Positions 9,548-18,876 of a stretch of 64,000 bases of DNA are shown piece by piece. Both the position numbers and the translations under genes were made by a program. Source of the stretch: Promicromonospora sp. MEB111. GTDB lineage: Bacteria > Actinomycetota > Actinomycetes > Actinomycetales > Cellulomonadaceae. Position 1 is the first letter of the stretch; every line of letters starts with the position of its first letter. The DNA lies in NCBI RefSeq assembly GCF_030209445.1, contig NZ_JARVSD010000012.1, positions 186,001-250,000 of the forward strand. Reading direction: 5' to 3'. The notes beneath the pieces were generated by a model. That model did no database searches, was not told where the DNA came from, and saw nothing but the letters and a program-made list of their open reading frames with translations.

Positions 9548-9682
9548 CACGTGCTCCGGGGTCGGTGTAATTCCGAGCCGGCGGTGACAGTCCGCGACCC
9601 GCGTCCGTCCGCAAGGACGGGCCGGTTGACCTGGTGGAACTCCAGGACCGACGGTGAAAGTCCGGATGGGAGGAAGCACGTG
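9548..9682 (+). ncRNA. FMN riboswitch (RFN element)
   Basis: A cis-acting FMN sensor that controls the riboflavin operon. The closing stem is CACGTGCT (9548-9555) with AGCACGTG (9675-9682). Conserved pieces are present in order: the GGGGTCGGTGTAATTCCGA segment, CCGGCGGTGACAGTCCGCGA, CTGGTGGAACTCCAG, and ACGGTGAAAGTCCGGATGGG. About 120 bases separate it from the ribD ATG (9806), enough for a terminator or ribosome-site-sequestering hairpin; GGGAGGAC just before the ATG is the probable ribosome binding site. Confidence 0.97.
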
Positions 9683-9805
9683 CGGCGGAGCCGTCCCTCG
9701 GGACGTGCGACGTCGTGACGTCGTGCGCGCGGGCAGGGCCTTCGTGGCTCCCGGCCCGCGTACCCGTCGTCCACCCCCGGAGCGCCGACGCTCGGGGAGG
9801 ACGGC

Positions 9806-10990
9806 ATGAACCAGGTACCGACCGCGCCAGACGGTCTCCAGGCCGCTGGTCGTGAGAGAGCGATGCGCCGCGCCCTCGCGCTGGCGCGGCTGGGCCCGGC
9901 GCACGGGCCCAACCCGCGCGTCGGCTGCGTGCTCCTGGACCCCGACGGCCGCACCGTCGCCGAGGGCTACCACCGTGGCGCCGGCACCCCGCACGCCGAG
10001 GCCGCCGCCCTGGCGGACGCCCGGTCCCACGGCGTGGACCCACGCGGCACGACGGCGGTCGTGACCCTGGAGCCTTGCGCGCACCACGGCCGCACCGGCC
10101 CCTGCGCGGACGCCCTGATCGAGGCCGGCGTCGTCGCCGTGCACGTCGCGGTCGGCGATCCGAACCCCGTCGCGACGGGCGGGGCGACCAGGCTCCGGGA
10201 CGCGGGCATCCCGGTGTCCGTCGGCCTCCTCGCCGACGACGGCGAGGAGCTCCTGCGGCCCTGGCTGCACGCCGTCCGCACCGGCCGTCCCTACGTGACC
10301 CTCAAGCTCGCCACCAGCCTGGACGGCCGGGTCGCCGCCGTGGACGGGACCAGCCGCTGGATCACCGGCCCCCAGGCCCGCGCGCACGCCCACACGGTCC
10401 GTGCGCAGGTCGACGCGATCGCCGTCGGCTCGGGGACCGCCCTGGTCGACGACCCGTCGCTGACCGCCCGCCGGGCCGACGGCGGCCTGTTCGAGCACCA
10501 GCCGCTCCGCGTGGTCCTCGGCCGTCGCGAGGTGCCCGACGACGCCCGCCTGCGCGGGCCCGGTGGGCCGCTGCTGCAGCTGCCCACCCACGACCTCGAC
10601 GCCGCGCTGCGTGAGCTCGGCGGCCGGGAGGTACGCCATGTGCTCGTGGAGGGCGGCCCCAAGCTGGCGACCGCGCTGTTGGCCGCGGACCTCGTCGACG
10701 AGCTGCACGCCTACGTCGCCCCGGTGCTGCTCGGTGCGGGCGCCACCGCCGTCGGCGACCTCGGCGTGACCACCATCGGCGAGGCCGCCCGCTTCGCGAC
10801 CGAGGACGTGACCCGGCTGGGCGACGACGTGCTGCTGGTCGCGCGTCGCCTCAAGCCCGCCGAAGACATGTCCGTCGAGGACCGGTCAGCAGCAGGCCGG
10901 TCAGCAGCAGGCCCGTCAGCAGCAGTCCAGACCGCAGCCCTTTCCACTCAGGACGGCCGACCCGGCCGGCGCGCCCAGGAGGAGATCTGA
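9806..10990 (+). CDS. ribD: Bifunctional riboflavin deaminase/reductase
   Basis: Catalyses two successive riboflavin steps: deamination of the pyrimidinone and reduction of the ribosyl chain. 394 residues. N-terminal cytidine-deaminase-like domain (about 17-145) with HAEAAAL and the zinc motif PCAHHGRTGPC; C-terminal reductase domain (about 155-365) with VTLKLATSLDGRVA, SRWITGPQAR and VEGGPKLATALL. A dispensable Ser/Ala-rich tail carries a 15-bp tandem repeat. First gene of the riboswitch-controlled operon; its TGA overlaps the ribE ATG by one base. Confidence 0.96.
   Translation: MNQVPTAPDGLQAAGRERAMRRALALARLGPAHGPNPRVGCVLLDPDGRTVAEGYHRGAGTPHAEAAALADARSHGVDPRGTTAVVTLEPCAHHGRTGPCADALIEAGVVAVHVAVGDPNPVATGGATRLRDAGIPVSVGLLADDGEELLRPWLHAVRTGRPYVTLKLATSLDGRVAAVDGTSRWITGPQARAHAHTVRAQVDAIAVGSGTALVDDPSLTARRADGGLFEHQPLRVVLGRREVPDDARLRGPGGPLLQLPTHDLDAALRELGGREVRHVLVEGGPKLATALLAADLVDELHAYVAPVLLGAGATAVGDLGVTTIGEAARFATEDVTRLGDDVLLVARRLKPAEDMSVEDRSAAGRSAAGPSAAVQTAALSTQDGRPGRRAQEEI
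10885..10929. repeat. 15-bp x3 in-frame tandem repeat in ribD tail
   Basis: GTCAGCAGCAGGCCG and two close copies (10900-10914, 10915-10929) encode an SAAGR-type repeat. Confidence 0.9.
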
Positions 10991-11634
10991 TGTTCACCGG
11001 AATCGTCGAGGAGCTCGGCTCCGTCGTCGCGCTCGTCCGTCCCGACGGCCCGGCCGCTGCCGACACCGTCGCCGACCCCGACGTCGTCGCGCCCGACGCC
11101 GTCCTGACCGTCGCGGGGCCGCTCGCCACGTCCGACGCGCGTCCCGGCGACTCGATCGCCGTCGACGGCGTGTGCCTGACCGTCACCTCCGTGGCCGACG
11201 GCGCGTTCGTGGCCGAGGTGATGCCGGAGACCCTGCGGCGCACGTCGCTCGGCGGCCTCGTGCCCGGCGCCCGGGTCAACCTGGAGCGGGCGCTGCCGGC
11301 GAACGGCCGCCTGGGCGGGCACGTGGTCCAGGGGCACGTCGACGGCGTGGCCACGCTCGTGCGGCGCACGCCCGGCCCGCGCTGGGACGACCTCGAGTTC
11401 TCCGCGCCCGCCGCGCTGACCCGGTACGTCGCGGAGAAGGGCTCGGTGGCGTTGTCCGGGGTCTCGCTCACCGTCACGTGGGTGTCGGACGACGGGTTCG
11501 GCGTCTCGCTCATCCCGACCACGCTCGCCGCCACCACGCTGGGCGGGCTGGCTCCGGGCGACCCGGTCAACGTGGAGGTCGACGTGCTCGCGAAGTACGT
11601 CGAACGGCTCCTGGCGAGCGGGGCGGCCCGATGA
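10990..11634 (+). CDS. ribE: Riboflavin synthase, alpha subunit
   Basis: Dismutates two 6,7-dimethyl-8-ribityllumazine molecules to riboflavin. 214 residues made of two repeated lumazine-binding barrels. The start MFTGIVEELGSVV is canonical; the first repeat has SIAVDGVCLTVTSV and the second SVALSGVSLTVTWV, with GGHVVQGHVDGVA between them. Overlaps ribD by one base and ribBA by four (ATGA), so translation is coupled. Confidence 0.96.
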   Translation: MFTGIVEELGSVVALVRPDGPAAADTVADPDVVAPDAVLTVAGPLATSDARPGDSIAVDGVCLTVTSVADGAFVAEVMPETLRRTSLGGLVPGARVNLERALPANGRLGGHVVQGHVDGVATLVRRTPGPRWDDLEFSAPAALTRYVAEKGSVALSGVSLTVTWVSDDGFGVSLIPTTLAATTLGGLAPGDPVNVEVDVLAKYVERLLASGAAR

Positions 11635-13079
11635 CCGGCGTGCGGGTGGCGGATCCCGCGGGCGCTGACGTCACCAGCACCGACGTCACCAGCACTGACG
11701 TCGCGGGCACGGGTCTCGTGGAGCGGGCCTTCGCCGAGCTCGCCGCCGGGCGCCCCGTGCTGGTGGCGGACGACGCCGGCCGGGAGAACGAGGTGGACGC
11801 CGTCCTGGCCGCCGGCGTCGCGACGACGGAGTGGGTCGCGTGGACCGTGCGGCACTCGTCCGGCTACCTGTGCGCGCCCATGCCGGCGCGCCGGGCCGAC
11901 GCCCTGGGGCTCCCGCTCATGGTGGAGCGCAGCGAGGACCCGCGCGGCACGGCCTACACGGTGTCGGTGGACGCCGTGGGCGTGTCCACGGGCATCTCGG
12001 CGGCCGACCGGGCGCTGACGCTGCGGGTGCTCGGTGACCCGGGCTCGGGCGCGCGCGACCTGATCCGGCCCGGGCACGTGCTGCCGCTGCGGGCCCGCCC
12101 CGGCGGCGTGCTGGAGCGGGCGGGGCACACCGAGGCCGCGGTGGACCTGGTGCGGCTGGCGGGCGGTTCCGGCGAGGTGGGTGCCATCGCCGAGCTGGTC
12201 CGGGACGACGGCGCCATGATGCGCCTGCCGGAGGCGCAGGAGCTGGCGCAGGAGTACGGGCTCGTGGTGCTGACGGTCGCCGACCTGGTCGCTTGGCGGC
12301 GGGCGCACGACGAGGTTCCCCCGGCCGCAGCCGAGGAGCCGGTGCTCGCGGACTCGCCCACGGATCCCTGGGTGGAGCGCGTCGCGGAGGCCGCCCTGCC
12401 GACGGCGTACGGCGACTTCCGGGTGGTGGCCTACCGCGACCTGCGGTCGGGTGCGGAGCACCTGGCCCTGACGCCGGTGGCCCCGGCGTCCGCGGCGCGG
12501 CGCGGCGAACCGGGCCTGGGCGGCGACCGGGCCCCGCTGGTGCGGGTGCACTCCGAGTGCCTCACCGGCGACGGCCTGGGCTCGCTGCGCTGCGACTGCG
12601 GCCCGCAGCTCGAGGCGTCGCTCCGGGCCGTGGCCGCCGAGGGCGGCGCCGTCGTCTACCTCCGCGGGCACGAGGGCCGCGGGATCGGCCTGGCGGCCAA
12701 GATCCAGGCGTACGCGCTGCAGGACGCCGGGCTGGACACCGTGGAGGCAAACGTCGAGCTGGGGCTGCCGGTGGACGCGCGCGAGTACGGCGCGGCGTCG
12801 GCGATCCTGGCGGACCTCGGCCTGGACGGCGTGACGCTGCTGACGAACAACCCGGAGAAGGTGACGGGCCTGCGAGCGGCGGGCACGGACGTCGTCGGGC
12901 GGCGCGGGCTCGTGGTGGGGCACGGCGCGCACAACCACCGCTACCTGGAGACCAAGCGGCTGGTGATGGGGCACCGCCTCGGCGGGGCCGACGTCGCGGA
13001 GCTGAGCGACAAGCACCACCAGAACCGCCACGAGAAGCAGAACGAGAGCCAGAACCAGAACGAAGGAGCATGCGCATGA
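11631..13079 (+). CDS. ribBA: DHBP synthase / GTP cyclohydrolase II
   Basis: Bifunctional entry enzyme of riboflavin synthesis, 482 residues. The N-terminal DHBP synthase half (about 25-220) makes the four-carbon precursor from ribulose 5-phosphate: [29 protein letters not shown] and a Glu in [10 protein letters not shown]. Its acidic loop reads [10 protein letters not shown], off the usual DDExRENEGD. The C-terminal GTP cyclohydrolase II half (about 255-465) is orthodox: zinc Cys in [18 protein letters not shown], then [10 protein letters not shown] and [15 protein letters not shown] repeat lies at residues 13-27. ATG overlaps the ribE stop. Confidence 0.95.
   Translation: MTGVRVADPAGADVTSTDVTSTDVAGTGLVERAFAELAAGRPVLVADDAGRENEVDAVLAAGVATTEWVAWTVRHSSGYLCAPMPARRADALGLPLMVERSEDPRGTAYTVSVDAVGVSTGISAADRALTLRVLGDPGSGARDLIRPGHVLPLRARPGGVLERAGHTEAAVDLVRLAGGSGEVGAIAELVRDDGAMMRLPEAQELAQEYGLVVLTVADLVAWRRAHDEVPPAAAEEPVLADSPTDPWVERVAEAALPTAYGDFRVVAYRDLRSGAEHLALTPVAPASAARRGEPGLGGDRAPLVRVHSECLTGDGLGSLRCDCGPQLEASLRAVAAEGGAVVYLRGHEGRGIGLAAKIQAYALQDAGLDTVEANVELGLPVDAREYGAASAILADLGLDGVTLLTNNPEKVTGLRAAGTDVVGRRGLVVGHGAHNHRYLETKRLVMGHRLGGADVAELSDKHHQNRHEKQNESQNQNEGACA
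11667..11711. repeat. 15-bp x3 in-frame tandem repeat in ribBA
   Basis: GACGTCACCAGCACC, a near copy and a degenerate third copy (GACGTCGCGGGCACG) encode [15 protein letters not shown]. Confidence 0.9.
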
Positions 13080-13567
13080 GCGGGGCAGGAGCACCGAAGG
13101 TGACGGTCGACGGAACGGGCCTGCGGGTGGTCGTCGTCGCGGCGAGCTGGCACGAGCAGGTGATGGACGGTCTGCTGGCGGGCGCCCGTCGCGCGCTGGT
13201 GGCGTCGGGCGCCGAGTGGACGGAGCTGCGGGTCCCTGGCTCGTTCGAGCTGCCGGTGGCAGCGGCGCGGGCGGCCGGTGTCGGCGGGGGACCGGCCGCG
13301 GACGCCGTCGTCGCGCTGGGCGTCGTGATCCGCGGGGGGACGCCGCACTTCGAGTACGTGTGCTCGGCGGCGACGTCGGGCCTGACGGACGTGAGCGTGC
13401 GGACGGGGGTGCCGGTGGGCTTCGGTGTGCTGACGTGCGACACGGAGCAGCAGGCGCTGGACCGGGCCGGGCTGGAGGGGTCCGGCGAGGACAAGGGCGC
13501 GGAGGCCGTCGAGGCGGCGATCGCGACGGCGGTGACGCTGCGGAGCCTCGCGGGGACCGCGGTCTGA
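13076..13567 (+). CDS. ribH: 6,7-dimethyl-8-ribityllumazine synthase
   Basis: Condenses the RibD and RibBA products to lumazine; forms shells with riboflavin synthase in many bacteria. 163 residues: [50 protein letters not shown] and [12 protein letters not shown] are family motifs. The second of two nearby ATGs is taken because it overlaps the ribBA stop (ATGA) and lies 7 bases after AAGGAG; the ATG at 13070 is only 1 base from it. Last gene of the operon. Confidence 0.95.
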   Translation: MSGAGAPKVTVDGTGLRVVVVAASWHEQVMDGLLAGARRALVASGAEWTELRVPGSFELPVAAARAAGVGGGPAADAVVALGVVIRGGTPHFEYVCSAATSGLTDVSVRTGVPVGFGVLTCDTEQQALDRAGLEGSGEDKGAEAVEAAIATAVTLRSLAGTAV

Positions 13568-13686
13568 CGTCGTCCGGCACGGCCCTCGGGTGTCGCCGTC
13601 CGACGCGGCCGGCTGACGTGCCCGGGGGCCGGCCGAACCCGTCGGACGGCGCCCGCAGCTCTTCCCGAGCTGTTCCCACCAGAATT

Positions 13687-13702
13687 AATAGTGTGCCAAG
13701 CG
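13687..13702. repeat. 16-base sequence also found at 9400-9415
   Basis: Second exact copy of AATAGTGTGCCAAGCG, about 120 bases after ribH and 130 before the lipoprotein gene. The spacer 13568-13830 has no other recognised feature. Confidence 0.6.
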
Positions 13703-13830
13703 GCTGGAAGACCACCCCGGACCTGGAACCACACCGAACCAACCAGCCCCGACAAAGGGCCTGGAGGTCGGCGCACACGAAAGAGCTGGCGCACGCGAAA
13801 GAGTCGGCCCGGTCGGCACATTGACCGGGC

Positions 13831-14562
13831 ATGAGGACTTCACGTGCCCGGCGGGCAGCAGCAGTACTGATGACGGCGGCTCTGACGGGAGCGATGGCGG
13901 GCGGGCTCGTGGGCTGTGCCGACGCGGGCTCGGCCGGCGGCTCGGCGACCCCGGCCGAGGGCGCCGCCGGGGGAGCGCCGGAGGAAGCACCTGAGGCCGC
14001 GGCCGAGGAGACCTCCGACGACCTGCTCGAAGGGTTGCCCCAGGGCGGCGTGGCGTGCGTCGACTGGGTGCGCTTCCTCGATCCGGTCGAGGCGGCCTCC
14101 GACGCCGGCGCCGTGCTGCGGGGAACCGTGGTGGAGCGGGACGGCACGGCGCAGATGTTCGGCGTCGAGGCGCACCGCTGGCTGTTCGAGGTGGACGAGG
14201 TGCTGGAGCGGCCCGACCCCGGGAGCTCGCGCGTGAACCCGGCCGCGGAGCCGCCGCCCGAGCTCGAGGTCTCGGCAGGGGAGCAGATCTCGATCGTCTC
14301 GACGCCGGAGACGTGCGGGGGAGCGGACAACCCGTATCCCGGTGGCGACCCGCTCGACCCGGCCACGGGCGCCGGCACCGGCGCCGGGACCGGCGGGGGT
14401 ACGGACAACGGCACGGGCAGCGTGATCGTCCTCCTGTCCGGTTCGACGGACGACGGGTCGACCGACGAGCCCGTGGGCTTCCACCTGATCACGCCGTACC
14501 AGGGCGTCGTGGTCCCGGAGGCCGACGGATCGCTGCCGGCGGAGTGGCCCGCGACCCCGTGA
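13831..14562 (+). CDS. Putative lipoprotein, unknown function
   Basis: 243 residues with a clear lipoprotein signal: [20 protein letters not shown], then lipobox GLVGC near residue 29. A Gly/Ala/Glu-rich linker follows, then a domain with two Cys (VACVDW, PETCGG) that could form a disulfide outside the membrane, beta-strand-like segments ([14 protein letters not shown]) and a Gly/Thr-rich insert (GAGTGAGTGGGT). No family recognised. Neither ribosome site nor promoter is obvious, so the start is fixed mainly by the signal peptide. Confidence 0.8.
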   Translation: MRTSRARRAAAVLMTAALTGAMAGGLVGCADAGSAGGSATPAEGAAGGAPEEAPEAAAEETSDDLLEGLPQGGVACVDWVRFLDPVEAASDAGAVLRGTVVERDGTAQMFGVEAHRWLFEVDEVLERPDPGSSRVNPAAEPPPELEVSAGEQISIVSTPETCGGADNPYPGGDPLDPATGAGTGAGTGGGTDNGTGSVIVLLSGSTDDGSTDEPVGFHLITPYQGVVVPEADGSLPAEWPATP

Positions 14563-14653
14563 GCGACCTGGCCTGCGTCCCTCCGGTACCCGCGCCGAAC
14601 GAGAGTCTGGCCACAACGTGGGACGGCGAGCGGTAGTGCCCCCCTCGCCCGAC

Positions 14654-14659
14654 TACGCT
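14654..14659 (+). promoter_or_regulatory. -10 hexamer TACGCT for leaderless hisE mRNA
   Basis: TACGCT, 6 bases, then the GTG of hisE. Confidence 0.6.
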
Positions 14660-14665
14660 GAGCAG

Positions 14666-14929
14666 GTGAAGACCTTCGAGACCCTGTTCGCCGAGCTGAC
14701 CGAGAAGGCCGAGACCCGTCCCGCGGGTTCGGGCACCGTGGCCCAGCTGGATGCGGGAGTCCATGCCATCGGCAAGAAGGTCGTGGAGGAGGCCGCAGAG
14801 GTCTGGATGGCGGCCGAGTACCAGTCGGACAGCGAGACCGCGGAGGAGATCTCGCAGCTCCTGTACCACCTGCAGGTCCTGATGGTCGCCAAGGGACTGA
14901 CCCTCGAGGACGTGTACACGCATCTGTGA
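14666..14929 (+). CDS. hisE: Phosphoribosyl-ATP pyrophosphatase
   Basis: Second step of histidine synthesis. 87 residues, all-alpha MazG-like fold: [34 protein letters not shown] with the metal-binding Glu residues, then [14 protein letters not shown]. The GTG start gives the standard family N-terminus and has a -10 box 6 bases upstream; an in-frame GTG 48 bases further up would add residues not seen in the family. Paired with hisG, from which a strong hairpin separates it. Confidence 0.95.
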   Translation: MKTFETLFAELTEKAETRPAGSGTVAQLDAGVHAIGKKVVEEAAEVWMAAEYQSDSETAEEISQLLYHLQVLMVAKGLTLEDVYTHL

Positions 14930-14935
14930 CCCGGC

Positions 14936-14975
14936 CCCGGGAGGGCTCGACCACGACCGGTCGAGCCCTCCCGGG
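14936..14975. terminator. 17-bp perfect hairpin between hisE and hisG
   Basis: Arms 14936-14952 (CCCGGGAGGGCTCGACC) and 14959-14975 with a 6-base loop and no mismatch. No T-run. It may attenuate or stabilise the hisE-hisG transcript. Confidence 0.75.
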
Positions 14976-15024
14976 AGACCCGGGTCCACCGATCCGTCGT
15001 ACACCCCAGAGAGGAACCAACCAC

Positions 15025-15888
15025 ATGCTGCGCATCGCCGTCCCCAACAAGGGTGCCCTGTCCGGCCCCGCCTCCGAGATGCTGCGCGAGGCGGGCTACC
15101 GCCAGCGCCGTGACACCCGCGAACTCGTGCTCGCCGACCCCGAGAACGACGTCGAGTTCTTCTTCCTGCGCCCGCGTGACGTCGCGGTCTACGTGGGCAC
15201 CGGCACGGTCGACGTCGGTATCACCGGCCGCGACCTGATGCTCGACTCGGGCGCGGACGCCGTCGAGCACCTCGGCCTCGGGTTCGCCCGCTCGACCTTC
15301 CGCTACGCCGCCCCCGCCGGGCCCGGTGCGACCGACCCGGTGACCGAGATCGCCGACATCGCCGGGCGCCGTGTGGCGTCGTCGTACACCACGCTCGTGG
15401 CCCAGCACCTGGCGAAGCAGGGCGTCGAGCCCGCCGCCATCGTGCACCTGGACGGCGCCGTCGAGTCGAGCGTGCGCCTCGGCGTCGCGGACGTGATCGC
15501 GGACGTCGTGGAGACCGGCACGACCCTGCGGGCCGCGGGCCTGGAGGTCTTCGGCGACCCGATCCTGCGCTCCGAGGCCGTGCTGATCCGGCAGTCCGAC
15601 GCCGAGCCGCCGGCCGGCCTGGACGTGCTGACCCGCCGCCTGGAGGGCGTGATCACCGCCCGCGAGTACGTGCTGATGGACTACGTGGTCCCCGCGGCCC
15701 GGCTCGAGGAGGCCGTGGCGATCACGCCGGGCAAGGAGTCCCCGACGGTCTCGGCGCAGCACCACAGCGATGCCTGCGCGGTGCGGGTCATGGTGCCGCG
15801 CAGCGAGACCAACCGGATCATGGACGCGCTGTATGACGTCGGGGCGCGCGCCATCATCGTGACCTCCATCCACGCCTCCCGGCTGTAG
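15025..15888 (+). CDS. hisG: ATP phosphoribosyltransferase (long form)
   Basis: First, feedback-controlled step of histidine synthesis. 287 residues, the long form with a C-terminal regulatory domain. [20 protein letters not shown] and GITGRDLML lie in the periplasmic-binding-like catalytic part; [16 protein letters not shown] is the PRPP-binding loop; the last 75 residues ([20 protein letters not shown] and onwards) form the histidine-binding ACT-like domain. ATG chosen for the canonical start and GAGGAACC just upstream. Confidence 0.96.
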   Translation: MLRIAVPNKGALSGPASEMLREAGYRQRRDTRELVLADPENDVEFFFLRPRDVAVYVGTGTVDVGITGRDLMLDSGADAVEHLGLGFARSTFRYAAPAGPGATDPVTEIADIAGRRVASSYTTLVAQHLAKQGVEPAAIVHLDGAVESSVRLGVADVIADVVETGTTLRAAGLEVFGDPILRSEAVLIRQSDAEPPAGLDVLTRRLEGVITAREYVLMDYVVPAARLEEAVAITPGKESPTVSAQHHSDACAVRVMVPRSETNRIMDALYDVGARAIIVTSIHASRL

Positions 15889-15893
15889 GACCG

Positions 15894-16382
15894 ATGGGTG
15901 CCGGGTCGGGGAGCAGCGCGATCGGCCGCGGCCGGCGCGACGACCACTTCCGCACCTTTCGCGGCCGCTTCGGCACGCCCACGGCGTACGGGATCGCGGT
16001 GCTGTTCGCCGGCGGGTGCACGTTCGTCGCGCTGGCGGCGAGCGGCCCCGGGGCGGACGCCGCCAACCGGATAGCGATCATCGTGTTCGGGCTGCTGGGT
16101 GCTCTGATCGCCTGGCGGTTCGGTGCCGTGCGCGCGGTCCCGGACCGGTCCGGGCTCACCGTGGTCAACTACGCGACCAGCCGCCGGCTCACCTGGCCCG
16201 AGATCGTGACGGTCCGGTTCGGGCCCAACGACCCGTGGGTGCACCTCGACCTGGCCGACGGCGACGTGCTCGCCGTCATGGGCATCCAGCGCGCCGACGG
16301 CGAGCACGGCATGGCCGAGGCGCGGCGTCTGGTCGCCCTGATCGCGGAGCTGGGCGAGGCCGTGGAGCCCGACCAGCGGTAG
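15894..16382 (+). CDS. PH-domain membrane protein
   Basis: 162 residues. A basic N-terminus, then two transmembrane helices (AYGIAVLFAGGCTFVALAA; IAIIVFGLLGALIAW), then a bacterial PH-like domain of the kind that follows such a pair: AVPDRSGLTVVNYATSRRLTWPEI, VTVRFG. Small proteins of this type commonly sit downstream of hisG in actinobacteria. It starts 5 bases after the hisG stop, so it is co-transcribed. Function unknown. Confidence 0.8.
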   Translation: MGAGSGSSAIGRGRRDDHFRTFRGRFGTPTAYGIAVLFAGGCTFVALAASGPGADAANRIAIIVFGLLGALIAWRFGAVRAVPDRSGLTVVNYATSRRLTWPEIVTVRFGPNDPWVHLDLADGDVLAVMGIQRADGEHGMAEARRLVALIAELGEAVEPDQR

Positions 16383-16411
16383 CCCCGGGAAGCGCGAGCC
16401 CGGGAAGAGAA

Positions 16412-16451
16412 AGAGCAGAGCGCCTGTCCCGACGGACAGGCGCTCTGCTCT
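16412..16451. terminator. Bidirectional terminator
   Basis: Perfect 18-bp stem, arms 16412-16429 and 16434-16451 (AGAGCAGAGCGCCTGTCC), 4-base loop, flanked by short A and T runs. It lies between the convergent PH-domain and RNA-helicase genes and can serve both. Confidence 0.92.
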
Positions 16452-16465
16452 TGGGTCAGGGAGCG

Positions 16466-18445
16466 TCAGCGGCTGCTGCGCGCCTCCCAGTGGGCCGGGC
16501 CGCGGCCGCGGGGGCCGCGCTCGCCGTCCGGACGACGGTGGTCGCCACCGCTGCGCGGACCCCGCTCGCCGCCGCGCGGTGCGCCACGGTCCAGGGTGAT
16601 GCGCAGCGGCTTGCCGGCCACGCGGGCGCGGGCCAGGCGGTCGAGCGCCTCGTTGTCCAGCGGCGCGATGATGTCCACCAGCGAGAAGTTGCCGAAGATG
16701 TCGATCTTGCCGACGTCGGCCCCGGTGATGCCGCCCTCGCCCGTCAGGGCGCCGACGATCCCGCCCGGCTGCACACCGTGCGTGTGGCCGACGGCGATGC
16801 GGTACCGCGTGCCCCGTGCCGGACGGCGGATGCCGCGGTCGCCCTCGGAGCGGCCGCGTGCGGAGCGGTCGCCGGACCGGTCGTGCCGGTCGCCCTCGCG
16901 GGTGTTGCGCCGGGCGGCAGCGGCCTTGGCCTCGGCCCGCTCGCGCTCGTACTCCTCCTGCTCGGCGCGGGCACGCGGGCCGTCGTCGCCCACCGCGAGC
17001 GCCGCCATGGCGGCTGCGATGTCGATGGGGTCGGTGCCGGTCTCGTCGGCGTAGGCGCGGATGAGCTCGGTGTAGAGCTCGAGGCGGCCGGCCTCGCGGC
17101 GGGCTGCGACCTTGCCGAGGGTGCGCTTGACCTGGTGGGCGGAGACGTCCCGGGGGGAGGGGATCTCGACCTCTTCGAGCTGGGCGCGGATGGTGCGCTC
17201 GATGGAGCGGAGCTTGCCGCGCTCGTGCGGGGTGACGAAGGTGAGGGCCTCGCCGGTGCGTCCGGCGCGGCCGGTGCGGCCGATGCGGTGGACGTAGGCC
17301 TCGGGCTCGCCGGGGACGTCGAAGTTGACGACGAGTCCGATGCGGTCGACGTCGAGGCCGCGGGCGGCGACGTCGGTGGCGACGAGGACGTCGAGGGCGC
17401 CGGAGCGGAGGCGCTCGACGATCTTCTCGCGTTCCTTCTGGGCGACGTCGCCGGAGATGGTGGCGGCGGAGATGCCCTTCTCGATGAGGGCGGAGCCGAC
17501 GTCCTCGGCCGCGCCGCGGGTGCGGGTGAAGACGATGGCGGCGTCGGCGTCGGAGGTGGCCAGGACGCGGGCCAGGGAGCCGACCTTGTGGCGGAAGGGC
17601 ACGACGGCGTAGGTCTGGCGCACCGCGGTGACGGTCGAGGCCTGCCGGGTGACGGCGATCTGGACCGGGTCGGTGAGGTGCTGGTCTGCGACCTTGCGGA
17701 TGGCGGGGGGCATGGTCGCGGAGAAGAGGGCGACCTGGCGCTTGACCGGGGCCTGGCCGAAGATCTCCTCGACGTCCTCGGCGAAGCCCATGCGGAGCAT
17801 CTCGTCGGCCTCGTCGAGGACGAGGAAGCGGATGTCGTCGAGCTTGAGGGCGCCGCGCTCGAGGTGGTCCTTGATGCGGCCGGGGGTGCCGACCACGACG
17901 TGGACGCCGTCGCGCAGGGCGCGCTGCTGGGGCACGTAGGGCGCGCCGCCGTAGACGGGCAGGACGCGGACGTCGTCGAGCTTGCTCGCGAAGGACTCGA
18001 TCGCGTCGGCGACCTGCATGGCGAGCTCGCGGGTGGGGGTCAGGACGAGGGCCTGGACCGCGCGGAGGGCGGGGTCGACGGCGGCCAGCAGGGGCAGGCC
18101 GAAGGCGGCGGTCTTGCCGGTTCCGGTCTGGGCGACGCCGGTGATGTCGCGGCCGGCCAGCAGCTCGGGGATCGCGCGGGCCTGGATGGCCGAGGGCGTG
18201 ACGAAGCCGAGCTCGGCGATGGCGGCCATGAGCGGCGCGGGCAGGTCGAGGCTCGCGAAGGTGGGGCCGGTGGGCTCGGCCGGCTGCGCCGGGGTGGGGT
18301 CAGCCGGGGTCTCGGAGTCCGCGCTGGAGCTCGTGGTCTCGGAGGTGGTGGCGGCCGCGGGGGCCGTCCGGTCGCCGGAGTCGGCGGTGACCTGGTCGGT
18401 CTCCTGCTCGGCAGGCGCGATCAGGTCAGGGGTGTCGATAGACAT
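16466..18445 (-). CDS. DEAD-box ATP-dependent RNA helicase with DbpA-like C-terminus
   Basis: Unwinds RNA, probably in ribosome assembly or cold adaptation. 659 residues from the ATG at 18445. Thr/Ser/Pro-rich N-terminus; Q motif region FASLDLPAPLMAAIAELGF; motif I AQTGTGKTAAFGLP; Ia PTRELAMQ; II VLDEADEMLRMGF; III SATMPP; VI HRIGRTGRAG. After a charged linker comes a DbpA-type RNA-binding domain (RIAVGHTHGVQPGGIVGALT and onwards), then an Arg/Gly-rich tail. The family also includes DeaD/CsdA. A long untranslated leader precedes it. Confidence 0.93.
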   Translation of the reverse strand: MSIDTPDLIAPAEQETDQVTADSGDRTAPAAATTSETTSSSADSETPADPTPAQPAEPTGPTFASLDLPAPLMAAIAELGFVTPSAIQARAIPELLAGRDITGVAQTGTGKTAAFGLPLLAAVDPALRAVQALVLTPTRELAMQVADAIESFASKLDDVRVLPVYGGAPYVPQQRALRDGVHVVVGTPGRIKDHLERGALKLDDIRFLVLDEADEMLRMGFAEDVEEIFGQAPVKRQVALFSATMPPAIRKVADQHLTDPVQIAVTRQASTVTAVRQTYAVVPFRHKVGSLARVLATSDADAAIVFTRTRGAAEDVGSALIEKGISAATISGDVAQKEREKIVERLRSGALDVLVATDVAARGLDVDRIGLVVNFDVPGEPEAYVHRIGRTGRAGRTGEALTFVTPHERGKLRSIERTIRAQLEEVEIPSPRDVSAHQVKRTLGKVAARREAGRLELYTELIRAYADETGTDPIDIAAAMAALAVGDDGPRARAEQEEYERERAEAKAAAARRNTREGDRHDRSGDRSARGRSEGDRGIRRPARGTRYRIAVGHTHGVQPGGIVGALTGEGGITGADVGKIDIFGNFSLVDIIAPLDNEALDRLARARVAGKPLRITLDRGAPRGGERGPRSGGDHRRPDGERGPRGRGPAHWEARSSR

Positions 18446-18876
18446 GCAGTGCTGCACCGTTCGTCGTCGGGTGGGGGAGTCAGGGCCGAGGTGAGGGCCC
18501 TCGCGTCGCTCGCTCCCGACACACCTTCCCCGCAGCCGAGGCTGCGGGCCTGTCTCGCACGTTGCGTGCACACACGGGAAGACGACGAACTCCAAGGGGA
18601 TGTGGCACCACTGTATCGGTTGTGGGCGCCCTGAGCACAGAGGCGGGGGGCGTGACGTGCAGCACCCGGGTGATGTCGTCCGTGGTGAGGGCGTTGCGGG
18701 CGGGGTCCGGGACGTGGCTGGTGGGGTGTGTCGGGGGCTGGTGCCGGGGTGTCTGGCGGGTGGTGGCCGGGGTGGTGCGCAGGGTGGTCCTGGCCGTGCG
18801 GACGGCGCGCCCGTGCGTATACGCAACGGTCGCGCCGTAGGATGGCGGCCGAGACGAACCGGCGTGAGCAAGGGCG
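18446..18876. other. Non-coding spacer: helicase leader and phosphatidyltransferase promoter
   Basis: 431 bases between divergent genes without a convincing reading frame. On the helicase side it holds a 9-bp hairpin (18529-18548, CCCGCAGCC/GGCTGCGGG), as expected for a structured leader of a cold-shock-type helicase. On the other side it holds the palindrome TGCGTATACGCA (18814-18825) and a TAGGAT box (18838-18843). Confidence 0.6.
18814..18843 (+). promoter_or_regulatory. Putative promoter/operator before the CDP-alcohol transferase
   Basis: Perfect 12-bp palindrome TGCGTATACGCA overlapping the -35 position of a TAGGAT -10 box (18838-18843), about 18 bases apart. A regulator bound there would block the polymerase. 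Confidence 0.45.

Noticed and set aside
18562-18840. 92-codon frame in the helicase/phosphatidyltransferase spacer
   Set aside because: Val/Gly/Trp-rich composition without motif, no ribosome site, and it overlaps the probable promoter of the next gene.
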